From the NCBI RefSeq assembly GCF_051401765.1, contig NW_027480468.1, forward strand, positions 1,240,001 through 1,304,000: DNA of 64,000 nt, in the 5' to 3' direction. The position numbers and the translations under genes are program-made. The stretch's first letter is position 1; each line of letters starts with the position of its first letter. Source of the DNA: Calliopsis andreniformis (taxonomy: Eukaryota; Arthropoda; Insecta; Hymenoptera; Andrenidae). This document shows, one piece after another, positions 27,490 through 40,709 of the stretch. Under the pieces are notes generated by a model that saw only the letters and a list, made by a program, of their open reading frames with translations, was not told where the DNA came from and did no database searches.

Positions 27490-29944
27490 TTTCAATCCTC
27501 AATACCCAATCCTCAATCTTCAATCCTCAATCCTCAATCCTCGATTCTCAATCCTCAATACTCAGTCCTCAGCCCTCAAACCTCAATCCTCAACCCCCAG
27601 CCCTCATCCTCAATCTTCAATCCTCAATCATCAATACTCTATCTTCAATCCTCAATCCACAATCCTCAATCCTCAGTACTCAATCCTCAATATTCAACGC
27701 ATAACCCTCAGCCATCAATGCTCAACACTCAACCATCAATCCTCAATTCTCAATTATGAATAGAATATCCTGAATTCTCATGGTACAATACTCAATCCAC
27801 ACTATTGGATAATCAAATCTGAAACCTCAAATATCAATTCTCAAAACTCAATCCTCAACACTCAGTCCTCTCTCGTCAATCCTCCATCCTCAATCCTCAA
27901 TCCTCAAGCGTCAATCCTCAATCCTCAATCCTCAACCCTCAATCCTCAGTCCTCAAACCTCCACCACGAATCCTCAATTCTGAATCCTGAATCTTCAGCC
28001 ATAAGACCTCAACAATCAATTGTCAATCCTCATTCCTCAATAGAATATCCTCAATTCACAGTTCTCAATACTCAACCCCATTCTTCAATCTTCAAATCTC
28101 AATCCACGAACCTCAATTCTCATCACGCAACCCTCAACACTTAGTCCTCAATCTGCAATCCTCAATCCTCAATCCTCAATCTTCAATCCTCAATACTCAA
28201 TCCTCAATCTTCAATCCTCAATCCTCAATCCTCAATCCTCAATCCACATTCTTCAATCCTCAATCCTCAATACTCAATCCTCAATCGTCAATCTTCAATC
28301 CTCAATACTCAATCTTCAATCCTCAATCCTCAATCCTCAATCCTCAATCCTCAATCCTCATTCTTCAATCCTCAATCTTCAATGCTCAATCTTCAATCCT
28401 CAATCCTCAATCCTCAATCCTCAATCCTCAATCCTCAATCCTCAATCCTCAGTCCTCAAACCTCAATCCTGAATCCCCGATCCTGAATCCTCAATCCTCA
28501 GCCCTCAGTCCTCAACAATCAGTTGTCAATCCTTAATCCTCAATAGAGTATCCTCAATTCACAGGTTTCAGTACTCAATACTCAACCTGCAATCTTCAAA
28601 TCCCTATCCACAAACATCAATTCTCATCACTCAGACCTCAACACTCAGTCCCCAATACTCAATCTTCAATCCTCAATCCTCAATCCTCAATCCTCAATCC
28701 TCAGTCCTCAATACTCAATCCTCAATCCTCAATTCTCAATCCTCAATGCTCAATACTCAATCGTCAATCCTCAATCCCCAATCCTCAATGTTCAATCCTC
28801 AATCCTCAATCCGCAATCCTCAATCCTCAATCTTCAATCCTCAATAATCAATCTTCAATCCTCAATCCTCAACCCTCAATCCTCAATCCTCAATCCTCAA
28901 TCCTCAACCTTCAAACCTCAATACTCAAACTGCAATCCTCAATCCTCAGTCCTCACTCCTCAATCCTCATCCTTCAATCCTCAATACCGAATCCTCAATC
29001 TTCAATGCTCAATCCTCAATCCTCAATTCTCAATCCTCAATCCTCAACCCTCAATCCTCAATGTTCAATCCTCAATACGCAATCCTCAATCTTCAATCCT
29101 CAATCCTCAATACTCAATCCTCAATCCTCAATACTCAGTCCTCAATCCTCAATCTTCAATCCTCAATACTCAATCTTCAATCCTCAATCCTCAATCCTCA
29201 ATGCGCAATCTTCAATCCTCAATACTGAATCTTCAATCCTCAATCCTCAATCCTCAATCCTCAATCCTCATTCTTCAATCCTCAACACCCAATCCTCAAT
29301 CTTCAATCCTCAATGTTCAATCCGCAATACCCAATCCTCAGACTTCAAACACCAATACTCAAGCCCCAGTCCTCGTCCTCAACCCACAACCCTCAATCCT
29401 CAATCCTCAAACTTCAATCTGTAATATTCAATCTTCAATCCTCAATCTTCAATCCTCAACCCTCAATCCTCAATCCTCAATCCTCAATCCTCAATCTTCA
29501 ATCCTCAATACTCAATCTTCAATCCACAATCATCAATCCTCAATCCACAATCCACATTCTTGAATCCTCAACACCAAATCCTCAATCTTCAATCCTCATT
29601 CCTCAGTCCTCAATTCTCAATCCTCAATCCTCAACCCTCAGACCTCAAACATCAATACTCAACCCTCAGTCCTCGTCCTCAATCCACAACCCTCAATTCT
29701 CGATCCTCAATCTTCAATCATCAATATTCAATCTTCAATCCTCAATCCTCAATCCTCAATCCTCAATCCTCAATGCTCAAACCTCAATCCTCAATCCTCA
29801 ATCCTCAACCCTCAATCCTCAATCCTCAATACTCAATCTGCAATCCTCAATCCTCAATAATTAATCCTCTATCCTCATTCTTCAATCCTCAATGCCCAGT
29901 CCTCAATCTTCAATCCTCAATCCTCAATCCTCAATTCTCAATCC
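27490..29944 (+). repeat. 2.7-kb module, copy 5 of 6 (same deletion as copy 3)
   Basis: This is the copy-B counterpart of the module at 18,050, with blocks at 27,800 and 29,560, 1,760 bp apart. It shares the 132-bp deletion, so the deletion predates the 9,441-bp duplication. Confidence 0.82.
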
Positions 29945-32900
29945 TCAATCCTCAATCCTCAATCATCAATCCTCAATCCTCAATCTTCAATCCTCAATCC
30001 TCAATCCTCAATCCTCAATGTTCAATCCGCAATACACAATCCTCAATCTTCAATCCTCAATCCTCATTCCTCAATCCTCAAACCTCGATCCTCAATCCTC
30101 AATCCTCAGTCCTCGAACCTCAAACCTGTATCCTCAATCCTGAATCCTCAATCTTCAGACCTCAGTCCTCAACAGTCAGTTGTCAATTATCAATCCTCAA
30201 TAGAATATCATCAATTCACTGTTTTCAATACTCAATACTCAATCTGCAATTTTCAAATCTCTATCCACAGACATCAATTCTCATCATTCAACCCTCAACA
30301 CTCAGTCCCCAATCCTCAATCTTCAATACTCAATCCTCAATCCTCAATCGTCGATCCTCAATCTTCAATCCTAAATACTCAATCTTCAATCCTCAATTCT
30401 CAATCCTCGGTCCTCAATCCTCAATCGTCAATCTCCAATCCTGAATACTCAATCTTCAATCCTCAATCCTCAATCCTCAATCCTCAATCCTCAATCCTCA
30501 ATCCTCAATACGCAATCGTCAATCCCCAATCCTCAATCCTCAATCTTCAATCCTCAATACTCAATCTTCAAACCTCAATCCTCAATCCTCAATCCTCAAT
30601 CGTCAATCCTCAATCATCAATCCTCAATCTTCAATACTCAATCATCAACGCTCAATCCTCAATCCTCAATACTCAACCATCAATCCTCAATTCCCAATAC
30701 TCAATAGAATATCCTGAATTCTCAGGATTCTATACTCAAACCTCAATCCTCAACCCTCAGCCCTCATTCTCAATCCTCAATCCTCAATCCTCAATCATCA
30801 ATCCTCAATCCTCAATCTTCAATCCTCAATCCTCAATCCTCAATCCTCAATGTTCAATCCGCAATACACAATCCTCAATCTTCAATCCTCAATCCTCATT
30901 CCTCAATCCTCAAACCTCGATCCTCAATCCTCAATCCTGAATCCTCAATCTTCAGCCGTGTGTCCTCAACAATCAGTTGTCAATCCTCAATCCTCAATAG
31001 AATATCCTCAATTCACAGTTTTCAATACTCAGTACTCAATCTGCAATCTTCAGATCTCTATCCACAAACTTCAATTCTTATCACTCAACCCTGAATACTC
31101 AGTCCCTAATCCTCAATCCTCAATCCTCAATCCTCAATCCTCAATCCTCAATCCTCAATCTTAATCTTCAATCCTCAATACTCAATCTTCAATACTCAAT
31201 CCTCAATCCTCAATCCTCAATCCTCAATACTCAATCCTCAATCTACAATACTCAATCCTCAATCCTCAATACTCAGTCCTCAATCGTCAACCTTCAATCC
31301 TCAATACTCTATCTTCAAACCTCAATCCTCAATCCGCAATACACAATCCTCAATCTTCAATCCTCAATCCTCATTCCTCAATCCTCAAACCTCAATCCTC
31401 AATCCTCAATCCTCAGTCCTCGAACCTCAAACCTGTATCCTCAATCCTGAATCCTCAATCTTCAGACCTCAGTCCTCAACAATCAGTTGTCGATTATCAA
31501 TCCTCAATAGAATATCATCAATTCACTGTTTTCAATACCCAATACTCAATCTGCAATTTTCAAATCTCTATCCACAAACATCAATTCTCATCATTCAACC
31601 CTCAACACTCAGTCCCCAATCCTCAATCTTCTATACTCAATCCTCAATCCTCAATCCTCGATCCTCAATCTTCAATCCTCAATACACGATCCTCAATCCT
31701 CAATCCTCAATCCTCAACCTTCAATCCTCAATACTCAATCTTCAAACCTCAATCCTCAATCCGCAATTCTCAATCCTCAATCCTCAGTCCTCAGACCTCA
31801 AACCTCTACCCTCAACCCTCAGCCCTCATCCTCAATCCTCAATCCTCAATCCTCAATCCTCAATCCTCAATCCTCAATCTTCAGTCCTCAATACTCAATC
31901 TTCAATAATCAATCCTCAATTCTCTATCCTCAATAATCAATCCTCAATCGTCAATCCTCAATCACCAATCCTCAATCTTCAATCCTCAATCCTGAATCAT
32001 CAATCCTCAATCCTCAATTTTCAATCCTCAATACTCAATCTGCAATCCTCAATACTCAGTCCGCAATCCTGAATGCTCAATCCTCAATCCTCAATCTTCA
32101 ATCCTCAATACTCAGTCTTCAATCCTCGATCCTCAATACTCAATCCTCAATCCACATTCTTCAATCCTCAATACCCAATCCTCAATCTACAATACTCAAT
32201 CCTCAATCCTCAATACTCAGTCCTCAATCGTCAATCTTCAATCCTCAATACTCAATCTTCAAACCTCAATCCTCAATCCGCAATACACAATCCTCAATCT
32301 TCAATCCTCAATCCTCATTCCTCAATCCTCAAACCTCAATCCTCAATCCTCAATCCTCAGTCCTCGAACCTCAAATCTGTATCCTCAATCCTGAATCCTC
32401 AATCTTCAGACCTCAGTCCTCAACAATCAGTTGTCGATTATCAATCCTCAATAGAATATCATCAATTCACTGTTTTCAATACCCAATACTCAATCTGCAA
32501 TTTTCAAATCTTTATCCACAAACATCAATTCTCATCATTCAACCCTCAACACTCAGTCCCCAATCCTCAATCTTCAATACTCAATCCTCAATCCTCAATC
32601 CTCGATCCTCAATCATCAATCCTCAATACACGATCCTCAATCCTCAATCCTCAATCCTCAACCTTCAATCCTCAATACTCAATCTTCAAACCTCAATCCT
32701 CAATCCGCAATTCTCAATCCTCAATCCTCAGTCCTCAGACCTCAAACCTCTACCCTCAACCCTCAGCCCTCATCCTCAATCCTCAATCCTCAATCCACAA
32801 TCCTCAATCCTCAATCTTCAATCCTCAATACTCAATCTTCAATAATCAATCCTCAATTCTCAATCCTCCATCCTCAATTCTCAGTCCTCAGACCTCAAAC

Positions 32901-33340
32901 CTCTACCCTCAACCCTCAGCCCTCATCCTCAATCCTCAATCCTCAATCCTCAATCCTCAATCCTCAATCTTCAATCCTCAATACTCAATCTTCAATAATC
33001 AATCCTCAATTCTCAATCCTCAATAATCAATCCTCAATCGTCAATCCTCAATCACCAATCCTCAATCTTCAATCCTCAATCCTCAATCATCAATCCTCAA
33101 TCCTCAATTTTCAATCCTCAATACTCAATCTGCAATCCTCAATACTCAGTCCGCAATCCTGAATGCTCAATCCTCAATCCTCAATCTTCAATCCTCAATA
33201 CTCAGTCTTCAATCCTCGATCCTCAATATTCAATCCTCAATCCTCATTCTTCAATCCTCAATACCCAATCCTCAATCTTCAATCCTCAATCTTCAATCCT
33301 CAATTCTCAATCCTCGATCCTCAATCCTCGGACCTCAAAC
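29945..33340 (+). repeat. Right flank of the 9,441-bp pair, mosaic of earlier segments
   Basis: The first part matches 15,038-16,900 at offset 14,907 (15,943 against 30,850; hairpin 15,798 against 30,705; GTGTGTCC 16,051 against 30,958). From about 31,021 it also matches the window start at offset 31,020. From about 31,300 to 33,340 it matches 6,490-8,525 at offset 24,815. It carries no gene. Confidence 0.83.
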
Positions 33341-36130
33341 CTCTACCCTCAACCCTCAGCCCTCATCCTCAATCCTCAATCCTCAATCCTCAATCCTCAA
33401 TCCTCAATCTTCAATACTCAATACTCAATCTTCAATAATCAATCCTCAATTCTCAATCCTCAATAATCAATCCTCAATCGTCAATCCTCAATCACCAATC
33501 CTCAATCTTCAATCCTCAATCCTGAATCATCAATCCTCAATCCTCAATTTTCAATCCTCAATACTCAATCTGCAATCCTCAATACTCAGTCCGCAATCCT
33601 GAATGCTCAATCCTCAATCCTCAGTCCACAAACCTCAGTTCTGAATCCTCAATCCTGAGTCCTCAATCTTCAGCCCTCAGTCCTCAACAATCAGTAGTCA
33701 ATCCTCAATCCTCAGTAGAATATCCTCAATTCACAGCTTTCAACACTCAATACTCGATCTGCAGTCTTCAAACCACTATACACAAACATCAATTCTCATC
33801 ACACAACCCTCAACACTCAGTCCTCAATGTTCAATCCTCAATCCTCAATTCTCAATCTTCAATCCTCAATACTGAACCTTCAATCTTCAAACCTCAATTC
33901 TCAATCCTCAATCCTCAATCGTCAATCCTCATTCATTAATCCTCAATCTTCAATACTCAATCATCAACGCTCAATCCTCAATCCTCAATACTCAACCATC
34001 AATCCTCAATTCCCAATACTCAATAGAATATCCTGAATTCTCAGGATTCTATACTCAAACCTCAATCCTCAAGCCTCAGCCCTCATTCTCAATCCTCAAT
34101 CCACAATCCTCAAACCTCAATCCTCAACCGTCAGTCCTCGTCCTCAATCCTCAACCCTCAATCCTCAATCCTCCCATCTTCAATCATCAATACTCAATCT
34201 TCAATACTCAATTCTCAATCCTCAGTCCTCAAACCTCAATCCTGAATCCTCAATCCTGAATCCTCAATCTTCAGCCGTGTGTCCTCAACAATCAGTTGTC
34301 AATCCTCAATCCTCAATAGAATATCCTCAATTCACAGTTTTCAATACTCAGTACTCAATCTGCAATCTTCAGATCTCTATCCACAAACTTCAATTCTTAT
34401 CACTCAACCCTGAATACTCAGTCCCTAATCCTCAATCCTCAATCCTCAATCCTCAATCCTCAATCCTCAATCCTCAATCTTAATCTTCAATCCTCAATAC
34501 TCAATCTACAATACTCAATCCTCAATCCTCAATTCTCAATCCTCAATACTCAATCCTCAATCGTCTATCTTCAATCCTCAATACTCAATCTTCAATCCTC
34601 AATCCTCAATCCTCAATCCTCAATCATCAATCCTCATCCTTCAATCCTCAATCTTCAATGCTCAATCTTCAATCCTCAATCCTCAATCCTCAATCCTCAA
34701 TCCTCAATCCTCAATCCTCAATCCTCAATCCTCAGTCCTCAAACCTCAATCCTGAATCCCCGATCCTGAATCCTCAATCTTCAGCCCTCAGTCCTCTATA
34801 ATCAGTTGTCAATCCTCAATCCTCAATAGAATATCATCAATTCACTGTTTTCAATACTCAATACTCAATCTGCAATTTTCAAATCTCTATCCACAAACAT
34901 CAATTCTCATCATTCAACCCTCAACACTCAGTCCCCAATTCTCAATCTTCAATACTCAATCCTCAATCCTCAATCCTCGATACTCAATCTTCAATCTTCA
35001 ATCCTCAATACTCAGTCTTCAATACTCGATCCTCAATACTCAATCCTCAATCCTCATTCTTCAATCCTCAATACCCAATCCTCAATCTTCAATCCTCAAT
35101 CCTCAATCCTCAATTCTCAATCCTCGATCATCAATCCTCGGACCTCAAACAGCAATACTCAATCCTCAGTCCTCGTCCTCAATCCACAACCATCAATACT
35201 GAATTCTTAATCTTCAATCATCAATATTCAATCTTCAGTCCTCAATCCTCAATCCTCAATCCTCACACCTCAATCCTCAACCGTCAGTCCTCGTCCTCAA
35301 ACCTCAACACTCAATCCTGAATCCTCAATGTTCAATCATCAATACTCAATCTTCAATCCTCGATCCTCAATCCTCAATCCTTAATCCTCAATCCTCAATA
35401 TTCAATCCTCAATCCTCAGTCCACAAACCTCAGTTCTGAATCCTCAATCCTGAGTCCTCAATCTTCAGCCCTCAGTCCTCAACAATCAGTAGTCAATCCT
35501 CAATCCTCAGTAGAATATCCTCAATTCACAGCTTTCAACACTCAATACTCGATCTGCAATCTTCAAACCACTATCCACAAACATCAATTCTCATCACTCA
35601 ACCCTCAACACACAGTCCTCAATGTTCAATCCTCGATCCTCAATTCTCAATCTTCAATCCTCAATACTGAAACTTCAATCCTCAATCCTCAATCCTCAAT
35701 CCTCAATCCTCAATACTCAATCCTCAATCCTCAATCCTCAATCCTCAATCTTCAATCCTCAATACTCAATCTTCAAACCTCAATCCTCAATCCTCAATCC
35801 TCAATCATCAATCCTCAATCATCAATCCTCAATCTTCAATACTCAATCCTCAACGCACAATCCTCAATCCTCAATACTCAACCATCAATCCTCAATTCTC
35901 AATACTCAATAGAATATCCTGAATTCTCAGGATTCTATACTCAAACCTGAATCCTCAACGCTCAGCCCTCATTCTCAATCCTCAATCCACAATCCTCAAA
36001 CCTCAATCCTCAACCGTCAGTCCTCGTCCTCAATCCTCAACCCTCAATCCTCAATCCTCCCATCTTCAATCATCAATACTCAATCTTCCATACTCAATTC
36101 TGAATCCTCAGTCCTCAAACCTCAATCCTG
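33340..36130 (+). repeat. Rearranged mosaic, last part of the left family
   Basis: Short pieces of known segments are joined here. A hairpin is at 34,024 with GTGTGTCC at 34,277 (253 bp). A CTCTATAATCAG block is near 34,794, and a second hairpin is at 35,910. This is the last GTGTGTCC block in the window. The hairpin at 35,910 is preceded by AATTCTCAATAC, as in the right-hand family, while all eleven hairpins to its left have AATTCCCAATAC. The unit at 33,827 is a shortened form of the one at 17,152. Confidence 0.75.
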
Positions 36131-38860
36131 AATCCTCAATCCTCAATCCTCAATCCTCATTCTTCAATCCTCAATACCCAATCCTCAATCTTCAATCCTC
36201 AATCCTCAATCCTCGATTCTCAATCCTCAATACTCAGTCCTCAGCCCTCAAACCTCAATCCTCAACCCCCAGCCCTCATCCTCAATCTTCAATCCTCAAT
36301 CATCAATACTCTATCTTCAATCCTCAATCCACAATCCTCAATCCTCAATACTCAATCCTCAATATTCAACGCAGAACCCTCAGCCATCAATGCTCAACAC
36401 TCAACCATCAATCCTCAATTCTCAATGCTGAATAGAATATCCTGAATTCTCATGGTACAGTACTCAATCCACACTATTGGATAATCAAATCTGAAACCTC
36501 AAACATCAATTCTCAAAACTCAATCCTCAACACTCAGTCCTCTCTCGTCAATCCTCCATCCTCAATCCTCAATCCTCAAGCGTCAATCCTCAATCCTCAA
36601 TCCTCAACCCTCAATCCTCAGTCCTCAAACCTCCACCACGAATCCTCAATTCTGAGTCCTGAATCTTCAGCCATAAGACCTCAACAATCAATTGTCAATC
36701 CTCATTCCTCAATAGAATATCCTCAATTCACGGTTTTCAATACTCAACCCCATTCTTCAATCTTCAAATCTCAATCCACAAACCTCAATTCTCATCACGC
36801 AACCCTCAACAGTTAGTCCTCAATCTGCAATCCTCAATCCTCAATCCTCAATCTTCAATCCTCAATACTCAATCCTCAATCTTCAATACTCAATCCTCAA
36901 TCCTCAATCCTCAATCCACATTCTTCAATCCTCAATCCTCAATACTCAATCCTCAATCGTCAATCTTCAATCCTCAATACTCAATCTTCAATCCTCAATC
37001 CTCAATCCTCAATCCTCAATCCTCAATCCTCATTCTTCAATCCTCAATCCTCAGTCCACAAACCTCAGTTCTGAATCCTCAATCCTGAGTCCTCAATCCT
37101 CAATCCTCAATCCTCAATCCTCAGTCCTCAAACCTCAATCCTGAATCCCCGATCCTGAATCCTCAATCCTCAGCCCTCAGTCCTCAACAATCAGTTGTCA
37201 ATCCTTAATCCTCAATAGAGTATCCTCAATTCACAGGTTTCAGTACTCAATACTCAACCTGCAATCTTCAAATCCCTATCCACAAACATCAATTCTCATC
37301 ACTCAGACCTCAACACTCAGTCCCCAATACTCAATCTTCAATCCTCAATCCTCAATCCTCAATCCTCAATCCTCAGTCCTCAATACTCAATCCTCAATCC
37401 TCAATTCTCAATCCTCAATGCTCAATACTCAATCGTCAATCCTCAATCCCCAATCCTCAATGTTCAATCCTCAATCCTCAATCCGCAATCCTCAATCCTC
37501 AATCTTCAATCCTCAATAATCAATCTTCAATCCTCAATCCTCAACCCTCAATCCTCAATCCTCAATCCTCAATCCTCAACCTTCAAACCTCAATACTCAA
37601 ACTGCAATCCTCAATCCTCAGTCCTCACTCCTCAATCCTCATCCTTCAATCCTCAATACCGAATCCTCAATCTTCAATGCTCAATCCTCAATCCTCAATT
37701 CTCAATCCTCAATCCTCAATCCTCAGACTTCAAACACCAATACTCAAGCCCCAGTCCTCGTCCTCAACCCACAACCCTCAACCCTCAATCCTCAATCTTC
37801 AATCTATAATATTCAATCTTCAATCCTCAATCCTCAATCCTCAATCCTCAATCCTCAACCCTCAATCCTCAATGTTCAATCCTCAATACGCAATCCTCAG
37901 TCTTCAATCCTCAATCCTCAATACTCAATCCTCAATCCTCAATACTCAGTCCTCAATCCTCAATCTTCAATCCTCAATACTCAATCTTGAATCCTCAATC
38001 CTCAATCCTCAATGCGCAATCTTCAATCCTCAATACTGAATCTTCAATCCTCAATCCTCAATCCTCAATCCGCAATCCTCATTCTTCAATCCTCAACACC
38101 CAATCCTCAATCTTCAATCCTCAATGTTCAATCCGCAATACCCAATCCTCAGACTTCAAACACCAATACTCAAGCCCCAGTCCTCGTCCTCAGCCCACAA
38201 CCCTCAATCCTCAATCCTCAAACTTCAATCTATAATATTCAATCTTCAATCCTCAATCTTCAATCCTCAACCCTCAATCCTCAATCCTCAATCCTCAATC
38301 CTCAATCTTCAATCCTCAATACTCAATCTTCAATCCACAATCATCAATCCTCAATCCACAATCCACATTCTTGAATCCTCAACACCAAATCCTCAATCTT
38401 CAATCCTCATTCCTCAGTCCTCAATTCTCAATCCTCAATCCTCAACCCTCAGACCTCAAACATCAATACTCAACCCTCAGTCCTCGTCCTCAATCCACAA
38501 CCCTCAATTCTCGATCCTCAATCTTCAATCATCAATATTCAATCTTCAATCCTCAATCCTCAATCCTCAATCCTCAATCCTCAATGCTCAAACCTCAATC
38601 CTCAATCCTCAATCCTCAACCCTCAATCCTCAATCCTCAATACTCAATCTGCAATCCTCAATCCTCAATAATTAATCCTCTATCCTCATTCTTCAATCCT
38701 CAATGCCCAGTCCTCAATCTTCAATCCTCAATCCTCAATCCTCAATTCTCAATCCTCAATCCTCAATCCTCAATCATCAATCCTCAATCCTCAATCTTCA
38801 ATCCTCAATCCTCAATCCTCAATCCTCAATGTTCAATCCGCAATACACAATCCTCAATCT
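36130..38860 (+). repeat. 2.7-kb module, copy 6 of 6
   Basis: CACTATTGGATAATC is at 36,472 and TTGAATCCTCAACACC at 38,371, 1,899 bp apart, one heptamer more than copies 2 and 4. Offset from copy 2 is 23,711 at the left and 23,718 at the right. It has the AATGCTGAATAG marker and private changes such as GGTACAGTAC for GGTACAATAC near 36,456. Near 37,050 a CAGTCCACAAACCTCAG block is inserted in place of heptamers. Confidence 0.8.
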
Positions 38861-39130
38861 TCAATACTCAATCCTCAATCCTCAATCCTCGATCCTCAAT
38901 CTTCAATCCTAAATACTCAATCTTCAATCCTCAATTCTCAATCCTCGGTCCTCAATCCTCAATCGTCAATCTCCAATCCTGAATACTCAATCTTCAATCC
39001 TCAATCCTCAATCCTCAATCCTCAATCCTCAATCCTCAATCCTCAATACGCAATCCTCAATCCCCAATCCTCAATCCTCAATCTTCAATCCTCAATACTC
39101 AATACTCAATCTTCAATCCTCAATCCTCAA
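38860..39130 (+). repeat. Junction between module copy 6 and the 1,579-bp pair
   Basis: At about 38,860 the module breaks off and jumps to sequence seen at 15,440 (CTAAATACTCAATC, then CCTCGGTCC). It thereby drops the hairpin and the landmark that separate these in the 9,441-bp unit. From about 39,060 it is plain heptamers up to the start of the tandem pair. Confidence 0.7.
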
Positions 39131-40709
39131 TCCTCAATCCTCAATCCTCATTCTTCAATCCTCAATCTTCAATGCTCAATCTTCAATCCTCAATCCTCAA
39201 TCCTCAATCCTCAATCCTCAATCCTCAATCCTCAATCCTCAGTCCTCAAACCTCAATCCTGAATCCCCGATCCTGAATCCTCAATCTTCAGCCCTCAGTC
39301 CTCTATAATCAGTTGTCAATCCTCAATCCTCAATAGAATATCATCCATTCACTGTTTTCAATACTCAATACTCAATCTGCAATTTTCAAATCTCTATCCA
39401 CAAACATCAATTCTCATCATTCAACCCTCAACACTCAGTCCCCAATTCTCAATCTTCAATACTCAATCCTCAATCCTCAATCCTCGATACTCAATCTTCA
39501 ATCCTCAATACTCGATCCTCAATCCTCAATCCTCAATCCTCAATCTTCATTCCTCAATACTCAATCGTCAAACCTCAATCCTCAATCCTCAATTCTCAAT
39601 CCTCAATCCTCAGTCCTCAGACCTCAAACCTCTACCCTCAACCCTCAGCCCTCATCCTCAATCCTCAATCCTCAATCCTCAATCCTCAATCCTCAATCTT
39701 CAATCCTCAATACTCAATCTTCAATAATCAATCCTCAATTCTCAATCCTCAATACTCAATCCTCAATCGTCAATCCTCAATCACCAATCGTCAATCTTCA
39801 ATCCTCAGTCCTTAATCATCAATCCTCAATCCTCAATTTTCAATCCTCAACACTCAGTCCCCAATCCTCAATATTCAATCCTCAATCCTCAATCCTCAAT
39901 CCACAATCCTCAACGTTCAATCATCAACACTCAATCTTCAATGCTCATTCCTCAATCCTCAATCCTCAATTCTCAATCCTCAATCCTCAATCCTCAATCT
40001 TCAATCCTCAATACTCAATCTTCAATCCACAATCCTCAGTCCACAATCTTCAATCCTCAATGCTCAATCCTCAATCCTCAATCCTCAGTCCTCAATCCTC
40101 AATCCTCAGTCCTCAAACCTCAATCCTCAACCGTCAGTCCTCGTCCTCAAACCTCAACCCCCAGTCCTCAATCCTCAATCTTCAATCATCAATACTCTAT
40201 CTTCAATCCTCAATCCTCAATCCTCAATCCTCAATCCTCAATCCTCAATCCTCAATCCTCTACCCTCAATCCTCTGCCCTCAAACCTCCACCACGAGTCC
40301 TCAATACTGAATCCTCAATCTTCAGCCATAAGACCTCAACAATCAATTGTCAATCCCCAATCCTCAATAGAATATCCTCAATTCACAGTTTTCAATACTC
40401 AATCCCCATTCTTCAATCTTCAAATCTCAATCCTCAAACATCAATTCTCATCACGCAACCCTCAACACTCAGTCCTCAATCTTCAATCCTCAATCCTCAA
40501 TCCTCAATCTTCAATACTCAATACTCAATCTTCAATCCTCAATCCTCAATCCTCAATTCTCAATCCTCAATGCTCAATACTCAATCGTCAATCCTCAATC
40601 CCCAATCCTCAATCTTCAATCCTCAATCCTCAATCCACAATCCTCAATCCTCAATCCTCACTCTCAATCCTCAATACTCAAACTGCAATCCTCAATCCTC
40701 AGTCCTCAC
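39131..40709 (+). repeat. 1,579-bp tandem unit, copy 1
   Basis: Landmarks CTCTATAATCAG (39,301), ATGCTCATTCC (39,941) and the frame start at 40,060 all recur 1,579 bp later. Comparing the edges base by base puts the first matching base at 39,131. The length is 225 heptamers plus 4 bases. The unit carries AATAGAATATCATCC near 39,331 and a second landmark with ATAAGACC near 40,328. Confidence 0.92.

Larger units (their letters stand above)
20504..29944 (+). repeat. 9,441-bp higher-order unit, copy B
   Basis: This is the head-to-tail partner of copy A. I found very few differences by eye; one is A in copy A against G in copy B at about 28,108 (CCACAAAC against CCACGAAC). Hairpin blocks are at 21,640, 25,239 and 26,909, and GTGTGTCC blocks at 25,492 and 27,162. 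After 29,944 the sequence does not begin a third unit. It continues as a copy of 15,038 onward (offset 14,907), so the array has two units plus flanking relatives. Confidence 0.93.
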
